This document shows positions 45,701 to 57,130 of a stretch of 64,000 nt of DNA, in pieces. Positions within the stretch are counted from its first letter, which is position 1. Every line of letters begins with the position of its first letter. The notes under the pieces are model-generated. The model was not told where the DNA came from. It saw only the letters and a program-made list of their open reading frames with translations, and ran no database searches. Source of the DNA: Bromus sterilis (lineage: Eukaryota > Streptophyta > Magnoliopsida > Poales > Poaceae). Position numbers and translations under genes: made by a program. The stretch lies in NCBI GenBank assembly GCA_950022295.1, contig OX465601.1:173231501-173295500 (forward strand), in the 5' to 3' direction.

Positions 45701-47098
45701 TTGGCGGCGCAATCGATGCGAGCCTTATGCGCTCCCAGCCAATCCATACCAAGAATGACGTCAATGGTAGACACCTTGAGGTTCATGAGGGAAGTAGTAA
45801 ACATTAATCCTCCAATTGCAATCTGGTTGTTGTGGGCTATCATCAATGTCTCCCACTTGGATCCTGGAGAACTGACCACCAGCGGAGAGTACATGCGCTT
45901 GAACGGTAAGTATTGCTTGAGTGCAAATGCCTCAGACACGAAGGAATGCGACGCTCCTGAATCAAACAGAACAGAAGATGATACTAAATTAACAAGGAGG
46001 GTTCCCATTACGACAGTCGGATCCTTCCAAGCCTTTGCAACATCGATATGATTGGCATGGCCCAGCAAAATTGCAGAAGGTTTGGCATTATGGTTTTTGG
46101 CACAGTGGGTTCGACAGCTCTTCTTACGGCCAATAGGGGGATGAAAGCATCCTGAGACTGATCCGGGCGAGAGTTGATAGCACGGTGACCTGGTTTCCAC
46201 ACTTGCGGCATAAGCCATCATTATGGGGACGAGCCATAGCATTGGGCTGTCTAGTCTTGATTGGTAGCTGTCTCAGTGGAGGAGGAAGACGAGGTGCAAC
46301 ATAAGACAGCCTTGATGTTGGAGCAGGTCGGTGACGAACATTGTGCGGGATAAGGACTAGACGTTTCTGAGAAGGCTGACCCGAGGATGGGCCAACATCT
46401 CGAGCATGCTTAAGATTTTCACAGTGATCAATGACAGTCGTTTCAACTATGAAAGATTTGCTGACAAGCGTCGCAAAGTCCACAAAATCAATTGGAGCAA
46501 GTGTGATATTTATATCAAAACTCAATCCTTCACGGAATTTCTCCTGTTTGCGAGCGCCAGTGCTGAATTCATCCCCAGCATAGCGAGAAAGTTCGAGGAA
46601 TCTCCTATGATATTCCTCAATAGTTGTCATGCCCTGCTAGAGTTTGAGGAACTCCTTCTTCTTCTTGTCCATCAGACCCCGAGGAATGTGCCATGCACGG
46701 AAGGAGGACTAAAATTCTTGCCAGTCGGTTATAGTTCCAGCAGGCAGTACAAGCATGTGGCTTTACCACCATTGAGCAGCGGGACCCTTTAGGTGAAACG
46801 CCGCAAAGGTGACGTAACCGTCAGGGGAAATATTAGCTGACTTCATCTCAGACAAGATGTCACAGAGCCAATCATCAGCATCAATTGGATTGTTGGAGTT
46901 GCGGAAATTGGATGGGTTGAGGCGCACGAATTCTTGTAGCATGATTGGGGCATTCTGATTTGGAAGCTGGTCTATTACTCCAGCCATGAACTGACGGTTC
47001 AGATCAAACTGCTCACGGTTCATTTGAAACTGCTCACGGCTCATTTTAAGCTGTTGTATCATTGCGGCAATATAAGGTGGAGGAGGATCGTCAGCCAT
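42728..47098 (-). pseudogene. G2 gag-pol, decayed Tekay-type
   Basis: Minus-strand polyprotein of a Tekay chromovirus-like Gypsy, parallel to G3 throughout. Gag starts at 47098 (MADDPPPPYIAAM); three stops lie near 46760, 46720 and 46633. A frame change follows at the zinc finger (CRKCG). Protease keeps LFDSGASHSF; RT keeps VVYLDDILIYS. A frameshift near 44640 leads into RNase H (CDTSRQGLGCVL, TDHQSLKYL). TAA at 43991-43993 precedes integrase: HDTPLSIHP and CDVCRRVK zinc finger, then D, D, E at MDFITSF, VSDRGSMF and GQVERVNQ. The chromodomain-like end TIKFLKVLW stops at the deletion with the left LTR. Confidence 0.88.
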
Positions 47099-47934
47099 CC
47101 TGCTTAAACAACAGGGGGCATTTCAACAAGAGGAACTGCAGCTGTATGAAGTTATTCAAGATGCAATACGATCAATGAATGAGAAGTGCAGTAGATACAT
47201 ATTAGTAGTCATAAAGACATACAGATCTTTGCACATAGTCGGTTACTCGCGGACAGCCTAATGTCGTAGAAATTAAGGAAAAATACTCACTAGGCGGCGC
47301 GCAGACCGCGGTTAGGATACGCAACGCGACATAGCAAAGGCTATGTCAATCACGTCGGAAGAAAACTGTTGGCACAGGAATACGCCAGTGGTCAACACGG
47401 GGTGCCCTGTAAGAAGGGGACCCCGCGGTCCGGGATACTGGTTATGAACTCCTGGTACACGACTCGATAGAAGGTTAGAAGCAGAAACTTCGGGTGGAAG
47501 ACGACAATGAGGCGAGGTTCGTCTAATGAGTACTTGTCCGTAGGACCATTCAGTAAAGTTCGCGCCCATCAGTGGTTACCGCAATGCCATCAAGGCTTCG
47601 CTGGCAAAGTTTTACGACGAGGGGTTAATATAAGTTGTGACGAGGAAGACCTCGAATTATTCAGCCAGAAGAAAGAAGGTAGAAATTGATCCAGCTCTTC
47701 GGGAGGAAAGGACCACGAGAACCTAGCTTCATAGTTAGTAAAATCCCGAAAGGATAAGAGAGCAGATTCCCAGAGTGAAGGTATGAAGAAAAGGATCCTA
47801 ATACCATCCCAGTTATAATGTGGGCCCGTAAGCCACACGACACTGTTAGTAAAATAGTTTTCATAGACTAGACTCAACTTCGGCCAATGAGTTGGAAGGG
47901 GGTGTCCTATAGGGAGTCGTCTTTGATACCAGCT
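47099..47934 (-). other. G2 leader between PBS and gag
   Basis: Non-coding leader. The PBS at 47921-47931 reads TGGTATCAAAG on the minus strand, three bases from the LTR edge; TGGTATCAGAG is expected for initiator tRNA-Met, so one base has changed. No coding region. Confidence 0.75.
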
Positions 47935-48462
47935 TGTGACGCCCCCGATTCCGGATCCGTGTACAGTAATCATACACGCAAGGTACACGGTCGAGATCAA
48001 GGACTCACGGTTAGAATATCACAACACAACTCTAATAACAAAATTACAAGCTGTATAATACAAGCCAAGGGCCTCGAGGGCTCGAATATAACAGCTCGAG
48101 AGTACAAAGTTAGCGGAAGCAATAGTATCTGAGTACAGACACAAATATACATGATTTTCCTTAAGAAGGATAGCACAAAAACAACATTCGATCGAAAATG
48201 CACAGGCTTCCTGCCTGGGAACCTCCAAACTACTCCTGGCCGGTGGGGGTCTCGACGTAGAGGAAGGCACCGGGGACCTTCACGATGTGGTGGTCGCCAT
48301 TGGAGATCTTCTGCTCCTGGGCTCCATCGTCTACTGCAGCAGCCGATCAGGAAAAAACAAAAGGGGAGGGGAAAATCAAGGGTGAGTATCTAGCATACTC
48401 AACGAGACTTAAACCCAGGCATTCTAAGCATTTATGCACAAGTATCAAAATGGAAAGGAAGG
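47935..48462 (-). repeat. G2 5' LTR, piece 1
   Basis: Inner edge TGTGACGCCCCCG next to the PBS. Ends in GAAGG (48458-48462), the left TSD of G3. Confidence 0.87.
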
Positions 48463-51400
48463 TGTCGGGACCCGGGGTTAGCATATGTAATTCCAGTAAT
48501 GATACAATCACATGGAGAGACGAGAACCGTACCCACTTGTCTAAGCAGACAAGGCCAAGCACAGAACGTTCTCGGTAAGCATCAAACGTGAGGGGCATCC
48601 CATTCAGGCCGGATGATCATCTGAGATGGGTCCTCATCGTCCGCTCACAAGTCTAAATGCTTATGGGTGATGAATCCCATACTCATAGACAAGTCGCCTC
48701 AACCATGTTATCGATTGGATCCTAACTCTTACATAGACTTACTCCAGCCCGATCACTTAGTCGGGGTCTAGGGCGGGCTCGATCATACAACAAAGTGTGC
48801 ACGTGACAGAGTCATGAACAATCGCATCGCGATAACCCAAGCTGCGCACATCTAAGGGCCACTTGGTGTATAAAAGACCGCCAGCCAGATCACAACTATG
48901 ATCTCGAAAACCCATACTAAGACATGCATGTCATCAACATACACGCAGCACACATGTCTAGTATGAACAGCAGGTATCATCACATAACTCTACAAAGTAA
49001 TCTTTATTGATATACACATAGAGCATACAAAGATCACATGTCTGTGATCAACATTACATCAATACAACGGAAGAAAATTAGGTCTGAGTACAGACAAGTT
49101 TAACAAATGGCTTAGAGAAGCCTTGTAAACCAACATGCCCTTCCACGAGGGACCAGACTGCTGTCTGGGACTATGCTAACTTAGTCAATGTCGAGCTTCA
49201 GGTCGGTGACTCCATTGGGGTCCGGGTTCTCATCTAAAACATAGAATAAGCAAACGTGAGTACAAAGTCGTACTCAGAAAGACTTACATCAGATCTATAC
49301 TACTCATGCTCAAGTATCGAGGTAAAGAGAGGTGGGGTTTCATCATGCAGAAGTGCCAGCTTTGACTTGGCTAATCCTGAACTACGAGTACCAGACTTGA
49401 GATAAGAAACGTACACGAGTCCACTACATCTCCAACCAATATGCCACTATGGTGCCTTCCTCGACTTCCCCACAACAAAACACGCCATAGCACTCACACT
49501 TATCTTGGTGTATTTTAGAAGTCCAGTTCAAGTTGTCTAATAATCAGGTACAGGTTCCAAGTAGTCCTTAACCGCGGACGCGGCTATTCGAATAGTTTTG
49601 TTAATCTTGCAAGGGTGTAAACTACACACACATGACCATCGGTTACCGCCAGGTCTCGCCACAGTTCAAGAGGTGACAGCGAGGATGTTCACCACGACAC
49701 TTCGCTCACAACCGGTCTATTCCAGGAGTCGACTATCTGAATTTGACTCCGCTCGAGAGCCCGTCCGGATCAACGAAACGGACTAAAACAATGTAGGTGA
49801 CCGAGACGCCACCTCTGGCAGATGGTTTTCCTGCCTCACAGGTGCACCCACTTATCTATATGATGCAACCAGTTCCTTCGTTCTTTTTCTATGCACATGT
49901 CAAATGGAAAGCCCGAACTAATGTGACTCCTGGATGTCGACACGGATCAAGGTACTAGGCCGAGAGGGGTCAGTGAGCCCAATGTGTGGTTGTACTCTTT
50001 TTCTTGGATTACCATACAAGAACTCGATGCTTAAGGCGGTGTTCAACGAGACAACCCACTGTGTACTCCTACATAGCCTCTCATCGTTCACCTTGTATTA
50101 GGGTGGATTCACCGACACAGTTTCACTTTCATCAACACCATGTTCACCATCATCCCGACTCACATCAAAAGCAACCTCATTAACACTAAGCATGCAATAA
50201 GCTATAACAGTTGCAGGGGCTTCATGATATCAATCAACTCCTATGTCTGCTAGGATTGTGGTTTGCTTACTACTGTGACAAGATGATAGGTCATGCATCG
50301 GATATGGGTTCAACTATGCGGTAGAATCGATACAAAGTGATCTCCTAAACATGCATAAGCGAGACTGAGAGGGAATTGGGATTTTATAGATATGATCAAT
50401 GGGGTTTGCTTGCCTTGCTGACGAGGTTCGATGTCGGGGTCTTCAACGAAGGGGGTGGCCTCCGGTTCCGGTTGCACGTCTATCGAGCAAACAATCAAAC
50501 AAGGTATAAATTTATTTGCAATGCTCAAACACATGATCAATATTAAAATGGTTATGTTCTTGGTCACAAGATGGGTACAATTCCATTTAAAAGAAGCCAA
50601 ATGCAAAGTCATTTGCAAATGTGCTTCAAAATTGAATTTCAAATAAAGCCATATGGATGTTTTGCACTGTTCACCCATTTTAAAATGGTCACACATGAAA
50701 ACAGAGCCCATATTCATAAACCTTGGATTTTTCTGATATTTTTAGACATATTATTTGTTATATTTGGAGTTAAAATGAATTAGTTATGAATTTCCAAAGT
50801 TTAAATGGTTTTCTGGATTTTTCTGGATTATTTTAAATCTCTGGAAAAGGCTTTTCTGCATCAGCATTGTGTCATGCTGATGTCAGTGCTGCTGACTGGT
50901 CAACCTGACGCGTGGGACCCGCAGGTCAGTGAGCCTGGGTTAAATTCCGTTTAATTAGAGTTAACAGGGATGTTAGGGGGGTCTGGGGTCCACATGTCAT
51001 TGGGCTAAGGGGGGATTAGCAGGGTCATTAGCCCTAATGGCCGGCGGCTAACCGCCGGTGACCACGGGTCACGGCGGCGGGCTCGCCGGAGTGGGGATTT
51101 GGCCACGGAAGAAGGAGGGGAGGGCACTAGGAGGAAGCCCTCTCTCTTCCGCGTCGCGTGGTGCCAACTGGGGCTCACGGGGAGGTTGGTAGCCACGGCT
51201 ACGACGATGGAGGCGGCTGCCGGAGCTCTGACTTCGACGGCAAGGCGAAACCAGGCACGGGGAGAGCTACATCTAGGGGGAACGAGGCGTAGTGCTCACC
51301 CAGACACGATGGAGAAGATGGCAGGGCTCGGGGTAACTCGACGGTGGCGCAATCGACAAGTTGCTCCACGGCGGCCGGCGGCGATCCGTTGAGGCTGTTT

Positions 51401-52199
51401 TCCATTCCGGGGCCCTTGAGCTCAAATTGCTTGGGGGGAACGAAGAAGACGACGTCGGCGGTTGCAGTGGACAACCTGGAGAGGCGTGGGGTGGCCACTG
51501 GCCGCGTCGGTGCGAGGTGGCGCTCCGTCGTGGTCTCGGCTACTCGCGGAATCCGGCGAGAGAAGGAAGGAGATGAGCTACGGAGAGAGGGGAAGGTGCG
51601 GGCGGCTTCTGGGCGACTGTGTGGCGCGCCTAGAGGCCAAGGGAGGGTCCAGGGGGGACGTGGCCCTCGCCGGCGTCGGCATGCTCGCCACCGAGCAGCT
51701 TGTCGACGCGGCGGGGAAGACGACAAGGCCAGGTGGGAGTGGGCTAGCTTTGGTTTTTCTTTTTCTCTGTGTTTTTGTTTCTGTTTTCCTTTTCTGTAAA
51801 TATGTTTTGCCCTGAGTAAAATAGCAAGGCATTTTATAAAATCATGAAAACTTTTATGTGGGCTTATAACATAAATAGCTAGCCACTCATAAGTTTTGGT
51901 GACTCTTAAAAACCAAACAATTTGTATTTAAATTCAAATTGGAGTTTAATTTATTTTCCAAAGCACCTTTTGAATTTTTGAATATTCCATGGGCATGGGA
52001 AAATCCCCTAACCACTTTTGCAATGATCAGCAACATTTCTAGGAATTTTCCAAGCATTCAAATGATTTTTGGAAAAATATTTTTATCTGGCCATTTGATT
52101 TAAATTTTCTAGGGCTTTTCTTTCCCCATTTTGAATTTCCTTTTTGAATTTTCCAAGCACAATCAAACCCTAGAACTTACCCTAGTTGGGGTTCTGACA
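48463..52199 (-). repeat. G3 3' LTR (3737 bp)
   Basis: Contains a minus-strand TTATAAAA (51832-51838) about 360 bp from its 5' end, then a GC-rich block (51040-51740) and an AT-rich remainder. Compared with the other LTR it has about 145 extra bp at about 51178-51320. Long GC-driven open frames are not called genes. Confidence 0.93.
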
Positions 52200-55100
52200 A
52201 CTCGCCCCCACTCAAAAGAATCTCGTCCCGAGATTCAGAAGTCGTCGGGAGGAAGGTGGGGTACTCGGCACGGAGGCGATCTTCTCTTTCCCAGGTTGCT
52301 TTTTTCTCGAAGTGATGTGAGCATTGCACTTTGAGGAACTTGATCGTCTGACGACGCATGACACGCTCTGCGGAATCAAGAATACGAACAGGGTACTCTC
52401 GATAAGAAAGGTCATCTTGGAGATCAAGCGTTTCATGGTCGACTTCGCGGATGGGGTCCTTGAAGCAACGCCTGATTTGTGACACATGGAATACATCATG
52501 TACTCGGGAAAGGTGAGGGGGTAGTTCAAGTTGGTAGGAAACATCTCCACGTTTAGCTAGAATGCGGAAAGGTCCGATGTAACGTGGGGCCAACTTGCCT
52601 TTGATACCGAATCTTTGGGTTCCCTTTAGAGGAGTAACCCGAAGGTAAGCCTTCTCATCCAGATTGTAGCTCTCCTTTCTATGATGACGATCATAGTAGC
52701 TTTTCTGACGAGATTGAGCGGCTTTCAATCGATCACGAACAATGCGAACTTGCTCTTCTGCTTCCTTGATCATATCCGGTCCAAAGAGTTGTCTTTCACC
52801 GGTTTCTGACCAGTTAAGGGGTGTTCGACATCGTCGTCCGTAGAGGAGTTCAAAAGGAGCCATGTTCAGACTAGATTGAAAACTGTTGTTATAAGCAAAT
52901 TCGGCGAAAGGAAGAGATTTCTCCCAATTCTTTCCGAATGAGATAACACAAGCTCTGAGCATGTCTTCCAAGATTTGATTAACCCTTTCAACTTGACCGC
53001 TAGACTGAGGATGGAAAGATGTACTAAAGGATAGATGAGTTCCCATAGCATTTTGAAAGCTTCCCCAGAATCTAGAGGTGAAAAGGCTACCACGATCAGA
53101 ATTGATCACCAAAGGAACACCGTGAAGAGACACAATTCTAGAGATGTACAAGTCCGCTAACTGGCTAGCAGTTATAGACTCGCGAACTGGAAGGAAGTGA
53201 GCAACTTTGGAAAGTCTATCAATGACCACGAAGATGGCATCATTTCCTTTCTGGGTTCTTGGAAAGCCGGTGATGAAGTCCATACCGACTTTGTCCCATT
53301 TCCACTCTGGAATAGGCAAAGGTTGAAGTGTACCAGCGGGTCTTTGGTGTTCTGCCTTAATGCGACGACAAACATCACATTCAGCAACAAATCGAGCAAT
53401 GTTTCTCTTCATCCTGGTCCACCAAAATCTCTGGCGTAGATCTCGGTACATTTTTGTGCTACCGGGATGAATTGAGAGGGGTGTGTCATGGGCTTCTTTG
53501 AGGATGAGTTGCCTTAGATCCCTATTCTTAGGTACTACCAAACAATTTTCAAAGAATACCGTTCCTTTACTATCTGTGGAGAAACATTTAGCAACTCCGC
53601 TAGCAATGTTCTCCTTGATCCGGCGTACACCTCGTGCACGTCTTTGGGCAACTATGATTTGATCCTCTAGTGTTGGGTTCGCCACCAAGTTGAAAAGAGA
53701 TCCACGAGGAACAATCTCTAGGTTGAGCTTTCGAAATTCCTCATGAAGAAGTGGTTGATACTGTTGTAACATGAGGTTGTTACAATACGACTTACGACTT
53801 AGTGCATCAGCCATGACGTTGGCCTTGCCTGGGGTGTAATAAATTACTACGTCGTAATCTTCTATCAACTCAATCCAGCGTCTTTGCCTGAGATTAAGAT
53901 CTGGCTGGGTGAATATGTATTTGAGGCTTTGATGGTCTGAATAGATCTCACAACGATTACCAAGGAGGTAATGTCGCCAAGTCTTCAGGGCATGAACTAC
54001 GGCAGCGAGTTCAAGATCATGGGTTGGATAGTTCTCTTCATGTGGCCGCAACTGGCGTGAAGCATAAGCTACCACATGTCGATCTTGCATAAGTATGCAT
54101 CCTAACCCTTGCCGTGAAGCATCACAATAGATCTCGAAATCCCTTTTGGTGTCTGGAGGTGCAAGTACGGGTGCAGAAGTCAACCTTCTTTTTAGCTCTT
54201 GAAAGCTTTCCTCGCACTTGGAAGTCCATTGGAATTTCTTATCTTTCTTGAGGACTTTAGTAAGAGGCTTTGCAACTTTAGAAAAGTTCTCGACGAAGCG
54301 ACGACAATAGCTTGCTAAGCCAAGAAAACTCCTAACTTGCTTAACCGATTCAGGTGAAGTCCAGTCAAGGACGGCCTGAACTCTCTCGGGATTGACTGCA
54401 ACACCTTTCGCAGAAATCACGTGGCCTAAGTAGGTCACTTCTGGTAGCCAAAATTCACACTTGGAGAACTTGGCATAAAGGCGATGCTCTCTAAGTTTCA
54501 TCAATACCAACCTAAGATGTTCTGCATGCTCTTCTTCGTTCTTCGAGTAGATGAGAATGTCATCAAGATAAACCACAACAAATTTATCTAGGTACTCCAT
54601 GAAGATCGAATTCATTAAGCGCGAGAATGTGGCGGGGGCATTGGTTAAACCAAAGGACATGACGGTATACTCGTAAAGACCATAACGAGTAGTGAAAGCC
54701 GTTTTGGGAATGTCCTCATTTCGGATTTTGATTTGATGATAGCCTAATCTCAAATCCATCTTGGAGAAGACAGAGTATCCTGCAAGTTGATCATAAAGAT
54801 CATTTATCCTGGGCAGTGGGTACTTGTTCTTTATCGTCGCTAGATTTAGCGGACGATAGTCTACGCACATCCTTTCTGTTCCATCTTTCTTCGTTACGAA
54901 CAGAACGGGGCAACCCCATGGCGATGAGCTAGGGTGGATGAAGCCTTTTGCCAACAAAGCATCAAGTTGGGTTTTTAGCTCAGCTAACTCATGTGGGGCC
55001 ATTCTATATGGGCGTCTGGAAATTGGGGCTGTGCCTGGTATAAGATCCACTATGAATTCTACACACCTGTTGGGTGGCATTCCCGGCAGCTCTTCAGGAA

Positions 55101-56658
55101 AGACATCCGGGAAGTCACGAACTACCGGAACATCTTCAAGGTCTGGAAGGGGAAGCACATTCAAAGTATGCATCTGGATTTTAGAACTGGGTGAAGTGTA
55201 GTCAATGGTCTGGCCTGAAGGATGGGTGAGTATGACCGATTTGGCTTTACAATCAAGGAAAGCATTCTGCCTTGATAACCAATCCATGCCTAGGATGACA
55301 TCAATGTCCGAAGACTTGAGGGCTATAAGTGAAGCAAGGAATACTAAACCCTCAATTGCAATTTGATTGCCATGGCTTACTCTTTTAGTTTGCCACTTTG
55401 AACCAGGAGTTTGAATGATCATTGGAGAAAACATTTCTTCAAAACGAAACTCATGACGAAGTGCATAACTCTCCGACATGAATGAATGAGAAGCTCCTGG
55501 ATCGAAAAGAACGGAGGCGGGAACATGATTGACTGGGAGTGTGCCAAGAATAACGTCAGAAGCAGCAGTGGTTTCCTCAACTGAGATTTGGTTCACACAA
55601 CCACTACTAGTGGATGAAGGCTTTGCTAGGATGGTCTTGGTGGTGGATTTCTTTGGAGGCTTGGGTCGAGAATGACGTGGTGCCATCAAGACCTGAGGGC
55701 ATTGACGATAGTAATGGCCTGGAAGACCACACTTAAAGCATACCCTATCTGAATTCCTGGGGTTGGGATTACTTGGTTGCACACCATCATTCCGGGGTGG
55801 AATAATGTGTTGGGGTGGATGGCATATGTTGGAGGTTGGTCTCTGCAGAAATTTTTTAGGTATGGCTCTGGTTGGAATCCAAATTCGCCGTTTCTGAGGG
55901 GCCGAACTGGAAGAAGAAGCAAGCTCAAGAGCATGCTTGCGGGACTCTTCGAACACTTCATTGCCATGCTCAGCTCTGAAGGATCTGTTGACTAAATCCA
56001 CAAAGGTGGCAAATTCGATGAGGTTGAGATCATGACGAAGGATGGGGCTAAGTCCCTTATGGAACCTTGCCTGTTTTCTGGCATCGTTGGTGATCTCATC
56101 TTGGGCATACCAAGCAAGACGGTTGAACTCTCTCACATACTCATGGATGGACATCTCTCCTTGAGTCAAATTGAAGAACTCTTCCTTCTTGCGCTCCATC
56201 AACTCATCCAGAAGGTGGTACCCTCGAAAGGCAACACAGAACTCCTGCCAAGTCACTACGTGACTATCTGGCTGCATAGCAACATATTTCTCCCACCATT
56301 CAGCAGCAGCACCTTCCAGAAAGTATGCCGCGAATATAACTCGATCATCGGGAGCAACATGTGCAGTATCAAGCTTACGCTCGATGAAAAGGAGGCAATC
56401 ATCAGCTTCAAGGGGCTCAGAAGAACATCGGAATACCGGTGGCTTGAGGAGCATGAAGTCCTGAATGCTCACAACCACATTACGATGACGTGAGGTATTC
56501 TGCTCAATGAGCTCCAGAAGGCGTGTTTGATCACGTTGATTCTTCTCAGCTTCCATCATGATTTCCGCCGCAGAAGGCGATGGTGGAGGTGCATCATCAT
56601 TTAGATTCCGAACATGGTCTCGATTCCGACGAACAACACTACAAGTTCCACCTGACAT
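52177..56658 (-). CDS. G3 gag-pol polyprotein (1493 aa, intact frame)
   Basis: One frame, ATG 56658 to TAA, with no interruption. Gag core about 60-235 (WQEF, MERKKEEFFNL); CCHC knuckle C307, C310, H315, C320. Protease at 381-395 reads LFDPGASHSF: the residue after the catalytic Asp386 is Pro387, where Ser or Thr is expected (G2 has Ser). RT about 575-750 with YLDD at 697-700. RNase H D846, E883, D908, D951. Integrase zinc finger H1057, H1064, C1094, C1097; core D1127, D1188, E1224; a GPF motif near 1362-1364; chromodomain-like C-terminus about 1413-1472 (WERED). The last codons lie inside the 3' LTR. Product would form virus-like particles and integrate with heterochromatin bias, as known for chromoviruses. 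Confidence 0.95.
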   Translation of the reverse strand: MSGGTCSVVRRNRDHVRNLNDDAPPPSPSAAEIMMEAEKNQRDQTRLLELIEQNTSRHRNVVVSIQDFMLLKPPVFRCSSEPLEADDCLLFIERKLDTAHVAPDDRVIFAAYFLEGAAAEWWEKYVAMQPDSHVVTWQEFCVAFRGYHLLDELMERKKEEFFNLTQGEMSIHEYVREFNRLAWYAQDEITNDARKQARFHKGLSPILRHDLNLIEFATFVDLVNRSFRAEHGNEVFEESRKHALELASSSSSAPQKRRIWIPTRAIPKKFLQRPTSNICHPPQHIIPPRNDGVQPSNPNPRNSDRVCFKCGLPGHYYRQCPQVLMAPRHSRPKPPKKSTTKTILAKPSSTSSGCVNQISVEETTAASDVILGTLPVNHVPASVLFDPGASHSFMSESYALRHEFRFEEMFSPMIIQTPGSKWQTKRVSHGNQIAIEGLVFLASLIALKSSDIDVILGMDWLSRQNAFLDCKAKSVILTHPSGQTIDYTSPSSKIQMHTLNVLPLPDLEDVPVVRDFPDVFPEELPGMPPNRCVEFIVDLIPGTAPISRRPYRMAPHELAELKTQLDALLAKGFIHPSSSPWGCPVLFVTKKDGTERMCVDYRPLNLATIKNKYPLPRINDLYDQLAGYSVFSKMDLRLGYHQIKIRNEDIPKTAFTTRYGLYEYTVMSFGLTNAPATFSRLMNSIFMEYLDKFVVVYLDDILIYSKNEEEHAEHLRLVLMKLREHRLYAKFSKCEFWLPEVTYLGHVISAKGVAVNPERVQAVLDWTSPESVKQVRSFLGLASYCRRFVENFSKVAKPLTKVLKKDKKFQWTSKCEESFQELKRRLTSAPVLAPPDTKRDFEIYCDASRQGLGCILMQDRHVVAYASRQLRPHEENYPTHDLELAAVVHALKTWRHYLLGNRCEIYSDHQSLKYIFTQPDLNLRQRRWIELIEDYDVVIYYTPGKANVMADALSRKSYCNNLMLQQYQPLLHEEFRKLNLEIVPRGSLFNLVANPTLEDQIIVAQRRARGVRRIKENIASGVAKCFSTDSKGTVFFENCLVVPKNRDLRQLILKEAHDTPLSIHPGSTKMYRDLRQRFWWTRMKRNIARFVAECDVCRRIKAEHQRPAGTLQPLPIPEWKWDKVGMDFITGFPRTQKGNDAIFVVIDRLSKVAHFLPVRESITASQLADLYISRIVSLHGVPLVINSDRGSLFTSRFWGSFQNAMGTHLSFSTSFHPQSSGQVERVNQILEDMLRACVISFGKNWEKSLPFAEFAYNNSFQSSLNMAPFELLYGRRCRTPLNWSETGERQLFGPDMIKEAEEQVRIVRDRLKAAQSRQKSYYDRHHRKESYNLDEKAYLRVTPLKGTQRFGIKGKLAPRYIGPFRILAKRGDVSYQLELPPHLSRVHDVFHVSQIRRCFKDPIREVDHETLDLQDDLSYREYPVRILDSAERVMRRQTIKFLKVQCSHHFEKKATWEREDRLRAEYPTFLPTTSESRDEILLSGGELSEPQLG
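52200..52217 (-). promoter_or_regulatory. G3 polypurine tract
   Basis: Minus strand reads TTTTGAGTGGGGGCGAGT directly before the 3' LTR. It is also translated as part of the gag-pol C-terminus (SGGEL). Confidence 0.85.
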
Positions 56659-57130
56659 CCTGTGTGATAAAAATCAACAATCAGAGCAGGTTGAATGATG
56701 GATTCAAGGATAACAAGACATGATGAGGGCGGAAAAGATTGTAATGCGAAGGCAAAGATTCGTAGAATCACGGGATAAATCGGGCAGCATAACGGCTACA
56801 CCGGGATGAAAAATGAAACAACCTCGAAGAAATTGGGCAGAAATTCTTCAAGGAACTCAACAGAACGATGAGTCTGGACGACCACAACTGTCCTACGGCT
56901 ACAAGGAAGCACTCAGCGAGATGTTCTAGTAAGACATAGATGAGCCTAGTCCTATCATCCGTAGAAAAGATAAGGGTGACTCAGAACTCAGATCGATGAG
57001 GATAAGGAGAAAAAGAAGTCTTACGTTGTTCCCTTATATACCCAAGTAACTATATAACTATAGAATGCTAGTCTCGACTTCGACCAAGGGTTTGATAAGC
57101 CTACAGACATTCCTGCTCTGATACCAAGTC
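56659..57130 (-). other. G3 leader with PBS
   Basis: PBS at 57113-57126 reads TGGTATCAGAGCAG on the minus strand, complementary to initiator tRNA-Met, four bases from the 5' LTR. The remaining leader to the ATG at 56658 has no coding region. Confidence 0.88.

Noticed and set aside
51199..51726. Minus-strand protein in the GC block of the G3 LTRs
   Set aside because: The two LTRs differ here by about 145 bp and the frame is not kept the same way in both; no recognised domain.
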